Notes: a model not told the origin generated them from the letters alone. 64,000 nt of DNA from Apostichopus japonicus (GCF_037975245.1 NC_092576.1:28197611-28261610), one strand, 5' to 3'; counted from the first letter of the stretch, positions 1-12,661 are shown. Numbers and translations: made by a program.

Positions 1-2192
1 CGAACTGGGTTGCTCCAATCGGCAAGAGAAGACCCCCCCCCCCTCCGGGAAAAGGGGCTTACACCCAGTTTCGAGCTACCACGATGACTGTATTATCTAC
101 GTAAATTTGTTATTAAGAACGCATTAACTGCTTTCGTCATTTATTTTATAGTGGGACTGCTAACACTTTCAAAACTACACGGTAAGTTAGCAACATTGAA
201 CCACGTCTGTGAAATCGCATTATTACAGTGCGTTTGAATGGTCGGATTTTTCTAAGTTATTTGGGATCAACGAGATATGACTCCGGCCTAGCAACACTAC
301 TTCCTGTCCCATGTCATTTTTATGGACTTATTATAGTTTGGTACTTACCCAAATGGTTTTTATCAATGTTAATACACGATAATGCAAGATATTTATTAAG
401 TACATTTACTACGTATGGGTCTCTAGAACTCCTCTTTCTCAGAACAAAAGGTAATGCTGGAAATTATTAAGACTTCTCATGATTTCTGCTCGTTGACCTA
501 TACCAGTGCTTACATATATGTCTCTTTATTGTGTTGTTTAGTATGACGTTAACATAAACTAAAGTGAAACTAAATTGGTCGGCTTTTGAATAGTCGCTAG
601 ACTGTATCGTTGTGCACTATTCGTCTCATTGCGATCTGTACTGTAGTGTAAAGGTCTTATTGCGCATATAAACAACCGTACACATAGTCCATATATAACA
701 TACAAACTCAATGCATGTCATCTAGTACAATGTTTACTTCTGGTTGAATTGCTAGCAAAAGCGCTCGATAAAACTATGAAATATGTTAGTTAATTAGACA
801 AATAATATTCCCTACTTTTTCCTAGGCTAACTCTTAATCATTTAAAACTCCGGTTCGTCGGTCAATTAAAACTACAATTGCGCCGTTTTAACCATGTAAT
901 CCCATCACTACACTAAAATAGACAAAGGAGCTGCTACTAAAAGGAGCTAACCAAATTGGCATGCAATCCATTTGATGTTAACAATCGTCATGGAATATTT
1001 GATTGGTCTGGAATACATTAAGTGGTCAGATAATACTTACCTTTTTGCCAAGATGTACACACATTAATAGTTTACCAATTCCGGGTGGCATGCATGGACA
1101 ACAGTGACGTTAGTGAAGATTCTGTTGAAACAAAATTCTGCAACTGCCTCAGTAAACGACACTTCCTTATCATTATAATTAGACTCCGCCCACAAGCTCG
1201 TCGGACGAATCGCAAAAGCGTTAAAATGGAGGCGAAAACAAATCTTTTTCGGGCTAATACTAAATTATGTTAGTACGCAAACAATAATTTAGTTCCAGTT
1301 TAGTCGAAGAGACAGTAATTTAGAGAAATGTGAGAAGTTAGCACATTCTCACTGACCATAAACGCGATGCATAAAAGCTCATGAACGTACACGTTACCGT
1401 GGAAACAATAACAATGGACTTTCCATGTAGTTCTCGTTAGAAGTGAACCATTTTTTTTAACTTCACTCTTCCAATAAACATGCAGCTACATGAGAAAGAA
1501 TAGTTGTTAGAATTGTTCACATATTTGTTAATTCATTTTGGGTAGCAATTCTTCAATTAAAATTAAATAATGGTTAAAAAACTGCCTCAACTTCTGGTCA
1601 TATTTCGTAAGATTAGTTGTTATTATAGGCCAGTATAAAAACTGTGCCGTACGATATCTTGTGAAATATGTCGACATATTGGGTAGTTCTTCATTTGTTG
1701 TTGCAATTAATCGTGTTTCCAGATTCTCGTCAGTATATGCAATATTAGTCGAATCCACGAAGTATAAAGCTTTGAGTGTGTCTCAGTCTCGCTGCCATAA
1801 AGTAAGGCTTCCAGAAGTTACAACTCCACCTGAGCAGATACACAAGCAAACAGAACATCACGAAAAAAAAAGCGCCGATGAGTTCCATTTACCAGTTTCA
1901 AAAGTTAAAACTGGGAAAACTTTTACCGTTTCAGTACAATATAACATGCCGACAATACATACAATACAATACATACGTATGTTTTAGTGTGCGTAGTGTC
2001 GTGTCGTTGGTTATGCTAAAGAGAACTAAGTCACGCAAAGCCTATTGTGTAACAGTGTTCAACCTCTCTTTTGTAACATGATCTTTTTTCCCTGCACATA
2101 TGGGGTAAATCACGTCTGTACATACACAATTGTGTATGTACATTAGAAAAAAGAGGCAATTGTGGCTAATAACTTTAGGCATATATATATAA

Positions 2193-2414
2193 AAGAATAG
2201 GGAAACTACTTTTCGAGGACATCTGCGTAGCTTATACTGCTATGAGTGTTTGCCTGCAGACGGTGGGAAACCCCTTACAAAATTATTCCAAACCTGTGAG
2301 GTTTTTCTTCCGTTTGATGAATTAGACATGAAGAAACTTAAATTGACGTTTTCTGAAGTGTTTTTGCTACCTCCTACTACACAATTTGTTGGCATTTTGA
2401 TAATAATAGTATGA
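2193..2414 (+). other. Unrecognised open frame, possible exon relic
   Basis: The frame reads 73 codons without a stop and includes the string LPADGGKPLTKLFQTCEVF. It has no nearby start codon; the first in-frame Met is about 45 codons in. A TATATAAAAG-like box lies just upstream at about 2183-2194. The A3 copy (56513-56734) keeps the frame with one silent and one replacement change. The A2 copy (about 44237-44360) preserves the first 40 or so codons and then has TAA. It reads more like real protein than chance, but I do not recognise the family and cannot place splice sites. Confidence 0.25.
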
Positions 2415-3184
2415 CAGAGTGTCATATCGTCCAAGTGTTAGTGCTGAAGTGAACAGCTTGATCGAAAGTTTTCCTCAACCGACTCCGCAAAAGTACGTCA
2501 CGGGGTGACCTGCAGTCACGTGAGCGCTTATGAATTTTTGCGAAAAGAGCAAAAAAAAAGTGCTAGTTTTTATCAAGTTTTATCGACTCATATCAGAAAA
2601 AAATACAATGTGTCATACATCAATGGAAGGGTACACGTATAAAGTTTCAATGTAACATACATTTTTAAGGATTAGAGAATGTCGAAAAACCACCAGCTAT
2701 GCATTTTAAACATCAAAACATAACTGATGGTCTTTCTTAATCGAGGCCCTCTGTTCCAATTCCAAGATTTAGTTGAGCTTTCAATGCTAAATAGGTGCTC
2801 CGAGGTCGGCTAATGTGCTTCCCTGTCCATCGAAGTCCATACCCCTGTAATGTAGATAGTTTCGACTGGGCATAACTCTGACAAAATTGTGAAGATGATT
2901 GAAATCAGAGGAAGAAACATTTTTGGTCCGGTTTTGAAAATCCGGATTAGTTCATCTTAGTAACCATGGTTTCTCGAGATTACCTGTAGAAGACTGACTA
3001 ATATATTTACCGCCGTCTCCAAACCTATCAACAGCTGGGAACCTTCTGCCACAATCTTGTGTTCTTCTCACAGGCTTATATCACTGGGGATTTCTTAAGT
3101 AGTTTCCCAAAACAATCGATGTAACTTAATACGTTATCAAACATCATAATGCTTCTCTTTCTTATCTTTTACGTATATTTTTTG

Positions 3185-3345
3185 GTGCCCAGACATGCTG
3201 CTTCAATAAGCTGGAAATCAATCTTATGGAATGATTTCACCTCGTCACCAGCCATGTCATATTCATTTATAATGTTGCATATCAATATGAAAATCTCATT
3301 TTCCAGCGGAAGCACATCGTGAGGTTGCTTAGTGCCGACTATTGT
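3185..3345 (-). pseudogene. NHL-like exon relic in A1
   Basis: On the minus strand this encodes KQPHDVLPLENEIFILI, then a YDMAGDEVKSFHKIDFQ-like string. This aligns with the first propeller blade of the NHL-like exon at 49009-49892 (NQPHDVLTLKNEIFVLM, then YDMSGKE). The match stops after this blade and the rest of the propeller is missing. It is therefore a truncated, non-functional fragment of the gene family found in B1 and B2. Equivalent relics lie in A2 and A3. Confidence 0.7.
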
Positions 3346-3574
3346 TTTTGTTCAGACTGGAGCAGTATGGTCATATTGGAGCGTCGCGTCGATATTACGA
3401 CGTACAGTAAGAATTATAAGAAGTTGAAAAGAGAAAGCAAAGACGTCTTCTGGAAACGTAATCCTCTTTGAGCTTTTCTCCAGCAAAGTATCACATTTCT
3501 GAGGAGGGAAACTAATTTAAGAAAAATTGAGCAACGAATGTTTTAGAAGCGGTTCCGCACGCAACCATATAGGT

Positions 3575-3658
3575 ATTTCAACTATACCTTTAATCTGATG
3601 ACTTGTTTCCTTCTATAAATGTTAGGCCCAGTCATCAGATTAAAGGTATAGTTGAAAT
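3575..3658. repeat. Perfect 28-bp inverted repeat (hairpin)
   Basis: Arms at 3575-3602 and 3631-3658 are perfect reverse complements separated by a 28-nt spacer. The same structure is preserved at 57895-57978 in A3. It lies just past the point (about 3520) where homology to A2 stops. Confidence 0.9.
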
Positions 3659-3659
3659 G

Positions 3660-6600
3660 GTTTGTGAAAAAAATTACACTATACCTCGTGTGTGGCTCTC
3701 CATGTTACAGCTTTAACTCAGTTTGGATTCCAATATCATTTAAAAAACCATTTTATGTGCAAAACTCACAACGAAAGTTTAGACGGTCAGTGCTCCAACC
3801 CCACCTCTTAATTGTAGGTTTCACTCTTCTCATGCCGCCAACTTTAACCTCACGATATTTTATTTATTAAGTGTTTCTTCATGTTAGAAATATGGAAGTG
3901 CTGGTGGTTGTAGCACATGAGTGATCGAATGCCCCTTTCAATCAGCAGCAGTTATCAAACTGGTTCGATGTTGTCCTCTTGTAACGTAACACTGGTTGTA
4001 AATCCATATGTAACATATGCAGAGGGTTGCTCACATTAATTGGTGTTGTGCCCGTATACATTTCAAAATTGGTAAATTATGTATGGGACCAAAACTACTC
4101 TCAAGAATAGTTTTCATGGCCACGAGTCTACATTCAACACTTTGGAAACTGAAACTCCAATTGGGCAAAATTTCAACCTTCCTAACCACACTACGTCGGA
4201 TATGATCATTGAATGTATTGAATTTGTAGGTAACTACCCAATTTATATGGCTTCGTCAGTTTGTACTGTGAATGAAAGACAATCGTTAATCAGTATTAAC
4301 TGAATTCTGTTCTATATATGAGTGTATATTAAATCACATTAGAGGTTTGCAAGTGATGTAACTCGTTGATTACTGTATGTGCTGGTTGGTTTGTCTGGGG
4401 GAACAATCTGATTATGAGATTTGGAACTTGAAAACTATGAACAGAACAATTAAAAATGAAAATTAATGGGAAAGAGGTGGAGTTGGAAGTACAATCCCTT
4501 ATGATGTAGTGGCCTTTTTAGGCAATGATTGGCTTATCGGTAATGCTTCTTAGAAGACACTCAGGTGTGTGCAGGGTGATTGATGGTAGTTGTTAGTAAT
4601 TTGGCCAAAAGGAGTCAGATTGGGATGAAAAATGACAACAAGGGAAATCTTCTTTTTCTTCTACGGAAAAACAAAATTCCTCAAACGTTAGTCTTTTATT
4701 ACAAAAAAATGGCAAAATCATAATTATACCTTCCTTACATGTCATGCTGACGGTAACACACTGCACTAACCAATCAAAGCACCATCAATATCTAATATAC
4801 ATACTAAGGCTAAATCGAAAGGAAGTAATACTCATTCGAAATGGCATTTGGTAATGTGCAAACACATCATCTAGCATTATACTAGACTGACGAAAACAAA
4901 GATAAACGATGACTTTTATATCAGCATTTTGGAATTCTAACTTTGAACATGCGAATATTTCACAGTCACGAGAATCTTAAATCATTGTCAATATTATACT
5001 ACATCTTTCCTTAACAAAGTACATAGTGATATGTTTACACTTATAGTCATATGTAACTCCCGGGGGACTCCGGACGAGACTCTAGTATTACTTCGAAAGG
5101 TTAAAACATGGACAGTAATTATTGTATCACATGCTACACTACTACAAGAATCTTATGAACAAGCTAATGTGATGAACGCGGGCAAATAATGTAGGCAGGG
5201 ATTGACTTCTTTTATCTCCCACCGCTTGTTCTGGTGGCCAGGTTGTTTATTTCTTTTACCCTCACTCAGCATGTTGTAACACAGTAATAAAAGAAAAGGA
5301 CGACGGAGCAACCTTCATGTGGTTTTTCTGAAAGATATTGAAGGAAGGAAACGAAACATAAAAATACGACTCTCTTAATTATGTACCAGACTGACTATAC
5401 TATCTGGGACCTATTTAGGCTAGTTTCTACACTGAACTAAGCAACCAAAACAAACATGGATTTAGGAATAACACTGGACTTGATCTGACTCAACACATAC
5501 TAGTCATGTAATCGATTAAGAGACTGCGGCATTTAAATCTTGGTACGTCTGCCTTACAACCTCTCTGTCTATTTCTGGGCAGCCATTTCACCCATAAAAT
5601 AATAACACAATTAATCTTGTTAGTCTCAGCTCAACCAGTTCTCCTTAAACAGAACGTGTATAAAAAAAGACAGGGTTTTAAATAAATTAATAACAAAACG
5701 TTACACAGAATCAGTCAGGTGACTTGCCTACTACACCCTGTTCTTCAACGATAGCATGAACGCAATCATCTTGTTTGATACAAGCGGGCGCTCTCTCAGA
5801 ATATAGTAAGATATACGTTTCACACACTATACAGTATACCGCAAAGCACGCTTAGCTTATACAATGAAACACGATACCATTGATTGCAACAGTAACAAGG
5901 TATATGAGCTTATAATAATATGAGAAAAACAATGGGTTCCTGAGTGCGGTCCTTAAATTCACTCAAAGATCACATGGTTTCCAAAAGTGATGTCCCCTAA
6001 GACAACTTTTTGGCCCACTCTTTCAAATATGCAAGTTATTTTTGGAAAATATACTTAGTTTCTAAGTTGTTAAATTAAAATATCTTTCAATGTAAATATG
6101 CAAGTTGCATATGTTGGCGTAATAGTTTGTCATTTCTTTTGTCAATCATACGACATTGCTAGGTTATTAAATAGCCAAACGATAGTACAATGTAAATATA
6201 CAAGTATGCATATTGTAGCATGTAGCTTTATCCTGTGTGACAAGTTTCACAGTACGTGCTGTAGCGAATCAGAACACACGTTAATATATCTTAACACCTG
6301 CTCACTGCTGATCTATTTTATCAGTTAACACATTAGTAACTGTATCGAATACGATAATCGGGTGATGGACCGTATTGCACCTGCTCTTCTATTTTGTGAC
6401 ATTTTTGTCTATATGTCACTGTTTAAAGAGTGGTGCCCCAAAGTGGAGTTCACTGGCCCGTGGGAACCGTTGATGGTACGCTAAGGGAGTGCGGCTTGGG
6501 GGGGGGGGTGGTGGTAGGGGGGTGCCAAAACTGATAACAGTTCGTCTCTGATAAGAGAATGATTCGAAACGGGCGATAGGGCAATAGGTGCGCCTTCACA

Positions 6601-6830
6601 TACAACGGGATCTGCGCTTCGCAGGAGAAAGCCCTGCCACGACTTCACGGGAGAGCCCTGAGTGATAACATACTGTATCAGAAAAGAGTCTCTTGATTTT
6701 GGGGGGTTTTTTTCCTGAAGGAAACACTTGGAGGAGATTGATATAGACTCGAATTGGTTATGCCACTATAATTTTTCTTTTAAAATCCAAAATGATACAT
6801 TTTGTAGTCGTCAAGAACACCAAAAGTATA
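3660..6830. other. Non-coding stretch of A1
   Basis: I see no supportable gene here. The sequence is AT-rich with scattered short open frames that carry no recognisable motif. Around 6425-6720 it becomes GC-richer, with a G-run near 6500 whose length differs between A1 and A3. That length change opens or closes a minus-strand frame, so the frame is not evidence of a gene. Confidence 0.6.
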
Positions 6831-7380
6831 TGCAATTATCATTTTAGGTTCGCAAAGATGTGTTTCAGAGATTTCATTGCACAATGTGATATACAAATAT
6901 GGGTCATGCTTTGTATGCGGTAACCCAGCCAAAAACAACAGTTAGGCTCCACATGGGCCTTATGTGGGCATTTTTTGGGCCAAAAATGGGCTAGCCATTT
7001 AGGACCCAGTCATCTTTGGCCATGTTGCTCAACTGGCCAAAGTTGACCTAACCAAACAGGGCCCATACAGAGCCCATATGGGCCCTAAGTGGGGTAACCA
7101 GATGCAACCCACATAAACCCACATTGCAACCAGCTTGAACTGACCAGACGGGCCCATACAGAGCCCATCTAGGGACCACAGAACCCATATGGGCCCACAA
7201 AGGGCCCATGCGGGGTATCCAGAAGTAACTCATATGTGGGCAACTTTTTGGGGCCCAAAAATGGGCTGACCATTTTGGACCCAGTCAGTTTTGGCCAGGT
7301 TGCCCAACTGGCCCGAGATGACCTTACCAAACACGGCCCAAACAGAGCCCATATGGGGTCTAAGAAAGTAACCCATAAGG
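6830..7380. mobile_element. Palindrome-rich dispersed element, direct orientation
   Basis: This holds two tandem related units dense in GGCCCATATGGGC-type palindromes. The first unit starts near GTAACCCAGCC (about 6921) and each unit ends near AGAGCCCATATGGG. An inverted relative lies at 9793-10060, and homology includes the flank around TTAGGTTCGCAAA. No transposase is encoded, so it is best described as a non-autonomous dispersed repeat. Terminal inverted repeats and target-site duplications could not be fixed. The A3 counterpart lies at about 61150-61700. Confidence 0.6.
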
Positions 7381-7917
7381 AATCTACATCTTTAGCAAGC
7401 TGGTTAACCAAGTGGGACTAAAGCAGAGCCCTCACAATTTCCATTTGGTACAAATGTGGGTCCGAAGCTAGCTTTAATCGGGTCCATTCTGGGCACAACA
7501 TGGGACTTCAAGCAGCTCAAAACCATTTTTAAAAATGTGTGAAAATTTTGGTTTTGTCTATAGTAATTGCTAAGGTCAAAATTGATCAATTGCAAAAATT
7601 GATCGCTAAGGTTTGAGCGACTTGTATGTATACTTGCTGTAGGAAACTCAAGGAGTATAACTCAAATACACTATAACACAGAAGAAAATCAGTTTTTGTT
7701 TAAACCTTTTGTATTCATAAGAAGCAGTACAAACACTTTACACTTTACACTTTACAACATTGAAGGCCCTCCTTTGTCAGTGTTGGAACAAAACTTTTCA
7801 ACCATTTTCTATATTTTTAAAGGACAAAGATTTCAGTTTTGTGGCTCTTGGTTTTCTTTTTTTGGCACTGGCAACAGTGCCAATAAAAGTTTTGTGGCTC
7901 TTGGTTTTCTTTTTTTG

Positions 7918-7956
7918 GAACTGGCAACAGGGCTCTCCGAGCCCTGTTGCCAGTTC
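7918..7956. repeat. Perfect 18-bp stem with 3-nt loop
   Basis: Arms 7918-7935 and 7939-7956 are perfect reverse complements around TCC. The same hairpin is at 62169-62207 in A3. Just upstream in A1 a motif of about 43 bp containing a smaller hairpin (GGCACTG/CAGTGCC) is duplicated; A3 has one copy. Confidence 0.9.
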
Positions 7957-8522
7957 TGTCTCTTTATCCGAGAAACCACTTTGAGCCGCACTTATCTATC
8001 TCCTGCTTATTTGAACTGGCAGTCTATGCGTTTCTCTTGATTGCATCTGATAAATAAAATAAACATATATATATAAATATAATATCAAATCAAATCAAGA
8101 ACCCATACTGTAAAAGGATAGTCCGTACTTTCTTCATCGAGAGTGATAAGGAATGTAATTCAAATCTTGATAAGGGTATGCATGAAATGTACTAAATGAA
8201 TGTGAAAATGAGATATAAAAAATATCAAAGTCTTCGAAAGTATAGCTGAAAATTATTTGAATGGTTGGGAATATTTTGGAAATCAATATAAGATTCACAC
8301 TCATTTTTTCAAAACAAATGTTTTGAATTTGAGTCAGTTGCACTCCCATTTTAAACTAATGGTCAATCTTAGTATTGCCTGTTTAGCAATTTTGCTTGCA
8401 GGTTTGCATCGGCAGCGGCACACATAAGCCATGTGGATTTGAATCAAGAAGAAGAAATGCGAATTTGGAGTTTCTTTTATATAACATACTCTAAACTAAT
8501 TTATAGCTCTAAGGCATGAATA

Positions 8523-8885
8523 TTGTTTTTCCCGGTCAAAGTCTACAACAACCCTTCCAACGTGGCTGCATACATGAATTTTCCAAATTTTATTGGTATC
8601 TCTGATCACAGTGGATTCGGTCTGGCTTGTCCTACGTGCTACATTATCGTCATGAGAAGAGTCAACCGGACAGGCTTATCGTCCCCGGATCTAAAAAGTA
8701 ATGAAATATACTTTTATTTAGTGGAGCTGATTCCTCTCAAATTGACCTTCATGACATATCCAAATGTATTTCAGGTCTGTGGAGAACAAGTTACATTGGT
8801 ATTCACTGTCAATCTAGTGCAACAACAGAAGACAATTTGCACAAATCTGACTCATCGGGATTTGTTAACCACATTGCTTTTGTAG
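8523..8885 (+). other. Unrecognised 120-codon open frame
   Basis: This is an open frame of 120 codons that does not begin from an obvious promoter and matches no family I know. The A3 copy (62774-63136) differs by two replacements and one silent change, the pattern expected of neutral sequence. It is probably non-coding. It is listed because it is one of the longest open frames outside the named genes. Confidence 0.12.
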
Positions 8886-9792
8886 CAATGCATGCACAAT
8901 AGCCTAAAAGAATTCCTTCTGAAATATCTATTCACTGTTCAACCCCAAAACAATTCCACTCCAGGTAACGGTTGTGCATCTACGTTGTTACAATTTTAGT
9001 TAGAGTTGTAGGGAGGAAAGCACATTGCATATGAAAAAATCACATTTTCGCTTTGCAAATAAAAACAATGACAAATTACCATACTGTCCATAATCGGTTT
9101 GAAGCACTGGCTCCTCTGGTTACTATAGTAGATCTCCCATGGAAGATTGAGGAATATGTCTTTCTGCTGTTTCCTCATTTAACTCCATTGACACTTCCCA
9201 CACAGATCCAAAGTATTTATCTGTGATTGCAGTAGCCATTATTAAGGAGAGATAACGTACGGAAAGTGGAGCAGAGGATGACAGTGATGCTGTGCCAAGT
9301 AAAAATTACATTATTTAAATTAATTATTATTAAATTTGTTTTTGTTTAAATTAAGAGAATTTTAACAATGTAGTCGAACTTTTTATATGTCAATTAGGTA
9401 TTTGGCGCCATACAATATTGTACCTTGTTCTGCACATGTAACATCATGATTGATACTGTTTTCGCCTGAAAATAGTGTTTACATCAAGTACAAACTTTGG
9501 CCCTGGGTACTGAAACAGTCTGGGTCATCATAACATTAGTATTTAAGAACCATCGTGTAACCATGCATGAACCGATTCCAATCTAAAGCATATGATTATT
9601 CGTTGAATGAAACTGTAAAAGTACCGGTAACAGCTAGTTCCTTTAGTACACCGCAGAAAGACGTTTGTGTTGCTACAGGGATACCACAGGGATATGATGC
9701 GCAGTACTTGGACCTGTATAATATATGTTATAATGTCATCCCAAAGTCGAAGCAATAATGACTCGTTATTGGAACAGAAATCATTCTACAAC

Positions 9793-10060
9793 ATGAGCCC
9801 CATATGGGCTCTGTATGGGCCTGTTTTGGTAACGTCATCTGTAGCCAGTTGGGCAACCTGGCCAAAACTGACTAGGTCCCAGCTGTTTATCCCATTTTTT
9901 CGCCCCAAAAAGTTGCCCACGTTAGGCCCACGTGGAGCCTAACGGTTGTTTCTGTCTGGGTTACTGCATACACAGTATGGCCAATATTTCATATCACAGT
10001 GTGCATTTAAATCTCTGAAACACATATTTGCGAACCTAAAATGATTATTACCATATGTTG
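9793..10060. mobile_element. Palindrome-rich dispersed element, inverted orientation
   Basis: This is the reverse complement of the element family at 6830-7380, from AGCCCCATATGGGCTC to the CGAACCTAAAATGAT flank. It splits fucosyltransferase unit copy 1 right after CACAACATGAG-type sequence that is continuous in copies 2 and 3, so it is an insertion specific to copy 1. No coding capacity is seen. Confidence 0.6.
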
Positions 10061-12257
10061 TAGGATAAGTAAGAACATAAAGTTGTTGTGGTTTTTCTCA
10101 GTCACACGTATTACATGCTGTGGATGAAAATGAATACAGAAGATTCTTCTCAAAGGTATCAATCTTTATCAATTTCTAAATACATAATAGGACTTTAATA
10201 GTCGTATTATATTCTTATCATTATTATCATATTTTTTTGTAATGTCAACTCCAAAGTCCATGTGGTAGCGACTTAATATTGAAATATAACTCATTCCACA
10301 ACATTAGTATTATAGAATGTTAATCGAGATTGAGTTAATAATTTCCGTAAATAACGAGGATTAAAGTACAAATTCACTGCGATATAATAGTCTATAGCAC
10401 TGTGACAAATTTTGAGGACTTACATAAAAGTCGATTGAGCCATGTATGTTTTACGAAAAGTAAGAACATATCGTTGTTTCGTTCTTTCACGGGCACACGT
10501 ATTTCCTGTTGTGGGTGAAATTAATACAGAAAATGATTCTCAAAGGTATCAATCTTAATCAATTTGTAAATATGTTATATTACTTTCATCGTCGTATTGT
10601 TTTTAATTCCTGTGTAAATCCTATGCTTCGCAGAACTGATAAGGCCTAATTTGCAATAATAGCTTTTATATTGTATATTAACAGAAGTTTTCTTAGTTGA
10701 CTGTTTCAAAAACAGTAGCAAAGAAATGTGCATTGTTCCCTTTTTTGGCCACTGCGTGAAATAATCTTTTTTTATAATCAACACATGAATAACGAATTCT
10801 TACTTCTGAAATGATAACAATATTAATATTAAAACAGTTATAACGTTGGAAAAGGGAATAGACAGGAACAACAATTTGAATGCTATGATGATATTTAGTG
10901 AAATCATTTTTCTTTCATGCACCTAATACTTGAAACTAACAAGCGAGTGTGAAGGTTATAGATGATCCCTCTTTCACCTTTCGCAGGTGCGATGAGTACT
11001 CTATAGAGAACTGCGTTATTTCGTAATGTAATGTGGTCCATTATTTCACTTTGGATGTTGAACAAAACATATTTTAATTGCAATTTTACTTTTAGAATAA
11101 ATAGAATTGTTAAACACCTCCCTACATTCTTTATTTGAAATACGGGATATTATATTATCAAGTAATAAAAACAATAAGATTTTAAGGAGATTGCTCCTAT
11201 GAAATAGTTAGTAATTTCAAATTTCGAAAATTGTGTGTGGGAAAAAAGTCATATTTCTGATAACTCAGTTAATGATCATTTTGTCTAAAAGAAATTGAAA
11301 CAAGCAACGTTTTATTTCTTCCTAACACTACGCTTTACTAATTGATGCCTATTCATAATTGAACTCTGTACCATTTTCCTACAATTACTTGACATTAAAG
11401 AGGATATAATCACGGTGAGGACAACAATCATAGTGACGACGAACAATCGCGATGACGTTTGACGTTAACGACGATGATGATGATTATTATTAGTAATATT
11501 GATATACAATAAAAAAAAGCTGATGAAAGTGGTACACTACATTTACAGAAAATATGGTCATTTGAGGCTTGCTTAAAAGAGATACAGTGTGGTGCTTCAC
11601 TTTTGCGCATATTAAAAAAATGTTCAAATTGTTTTCCTTATTGCCATCAATGAACATATGAGATAAATAAAACTCAAAACAAACACAAGAAAACCAAAAG
11701 TTAGCATATGTTCCTCACTTTAATCAACATTCACACCAGATTCACACCAGATTCACACCGGAGCTGGAAACTAACACCAAAGAACTGTAACTCCTGATAG
11801 AACTCATTTCCAACTTTTGATTGAAGTAACAGGAATATTAAAATTAAGAAAAATTCTCGAGTAAGAAATTAAGATTTTGAGCCAATGAAGTCGAATTGTC
11901 GTCAATTGGTGCAAAGCCAAAATCGAACAATTAAGTCAAAATTGAAAGTTGAAATATAACTGACGAGATTGATCTTTTTCTTAACTTGAGAATCAGTAAT
12001 TACACCTTTTGTTCTGTCAACTATATAGACGACCATAAACTTGCCGTTGGACTGATCCATAACCATTGTTCTGTTGCAGGCACACGTCGTGCATATTCAT
12101 GCCTTCTACGCTCAACTTTCCGAAAAACAATCGAATTAAATACTCTACAAATTCTATCATGTTATATTGAAAGGAACTATGACCTATCATTGGTAAATTT
12201 AGAGAGATGTGTTTTACGGGTTTAAAAAAAGTGGAATGTGTTGTTCCTCATTATTCA

Positions 12258-12661
12258 TGTTGTGATAGGTCCTCCAAAGATGGACTACGATCACCTTGTT
12301 CCACCTAATTCATTTATTCATGCCGACGATTTCAGCTCTATGAACGATTTAGCGGAACATATTCTCCGGGTATCCCAAGATCAGGCCCTTTATGACTCAT
12401 ACTTTAAATGGAAGACAATTGGTAAAGCTGTGAATAATTGTATTGTAGATATTCTTGCATTTACGAATGTTGGAATGTGTAGATTAATCGACTTCATACG
12501 AGAAAAACAACATGAACTACCGAAGCAGCCTTTCGATTCATACGGTCCCAATTGGATGGGAGGATATAATGAATGTGGAGGGAACTGGGTTAAAGAGTAT
12601 TCAACTTTCAGGAATTAATGAAGAAATGGGTGACAGATACAATTTTACATACTTCAACTAA
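12258..12661 (+). pseudogene. Fucosyltransferase relic, copy 1 (3' part only)
   Basis: It encodes the C-terminal third of a GT10 alpha-1,3-fucosyltransferase, from VIGPPKMDY through NSFIHADDFSSM to the GPNWMGG region. It is more than 90% identical to residues 322 onward of the intact copy 2. The promoter-side flank of copy 1 (11970-12255) is joined straight to codon 322 or so. About 1.2 kb holding the 5' flank and the whole N-terminal two thirds is therefore deleted. A 3-bp in-frame loss and a 2-bp deletion near the end cause early termination at 12616-12618. AATAAA follows at about 12725. It lacks the transmembrane anchor and the AFENS donor-binding motif and cannot be an active enzyme. Confidence 0.92.

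Larger units (their letters stand above)
1..9790. repeat. Large duplicated segment, copy A1
   Basis: This stretch matches 54338-64000 (A3) in the same orientation at roughly 98-99% identity by eye. The offset drifts only from 54335 to 54251 because of small indels. The first 3.5 kb also matches the more diverged A2 at 42268-45257. The largest A1/A3 difference is about 60-67 bp near 7800, where A1 has an extra copy of a short motif. No intact gene is visible. Short open frames are conserved between A1 and A3 only because the DNA is nearly identical, and most are broken in A2. It contains an NHL exon relic, two perfect hairpins and a palindromic repeat element, listed separately. Confidence 0.95.

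Noticed and set aside
228-470. 80-codon frame shared by A1 and A3
   Set aside because: It starts at GTG, is broken in A2, and its conservation merely reflects the near identity of A1 and A3.
7048-7411. Minus-strand frames with repeated GPLWAHMGS-like words
   Set aside because: The words come from the palindromic GGCCCATATGGG repeats, and similar words appear on both strands.
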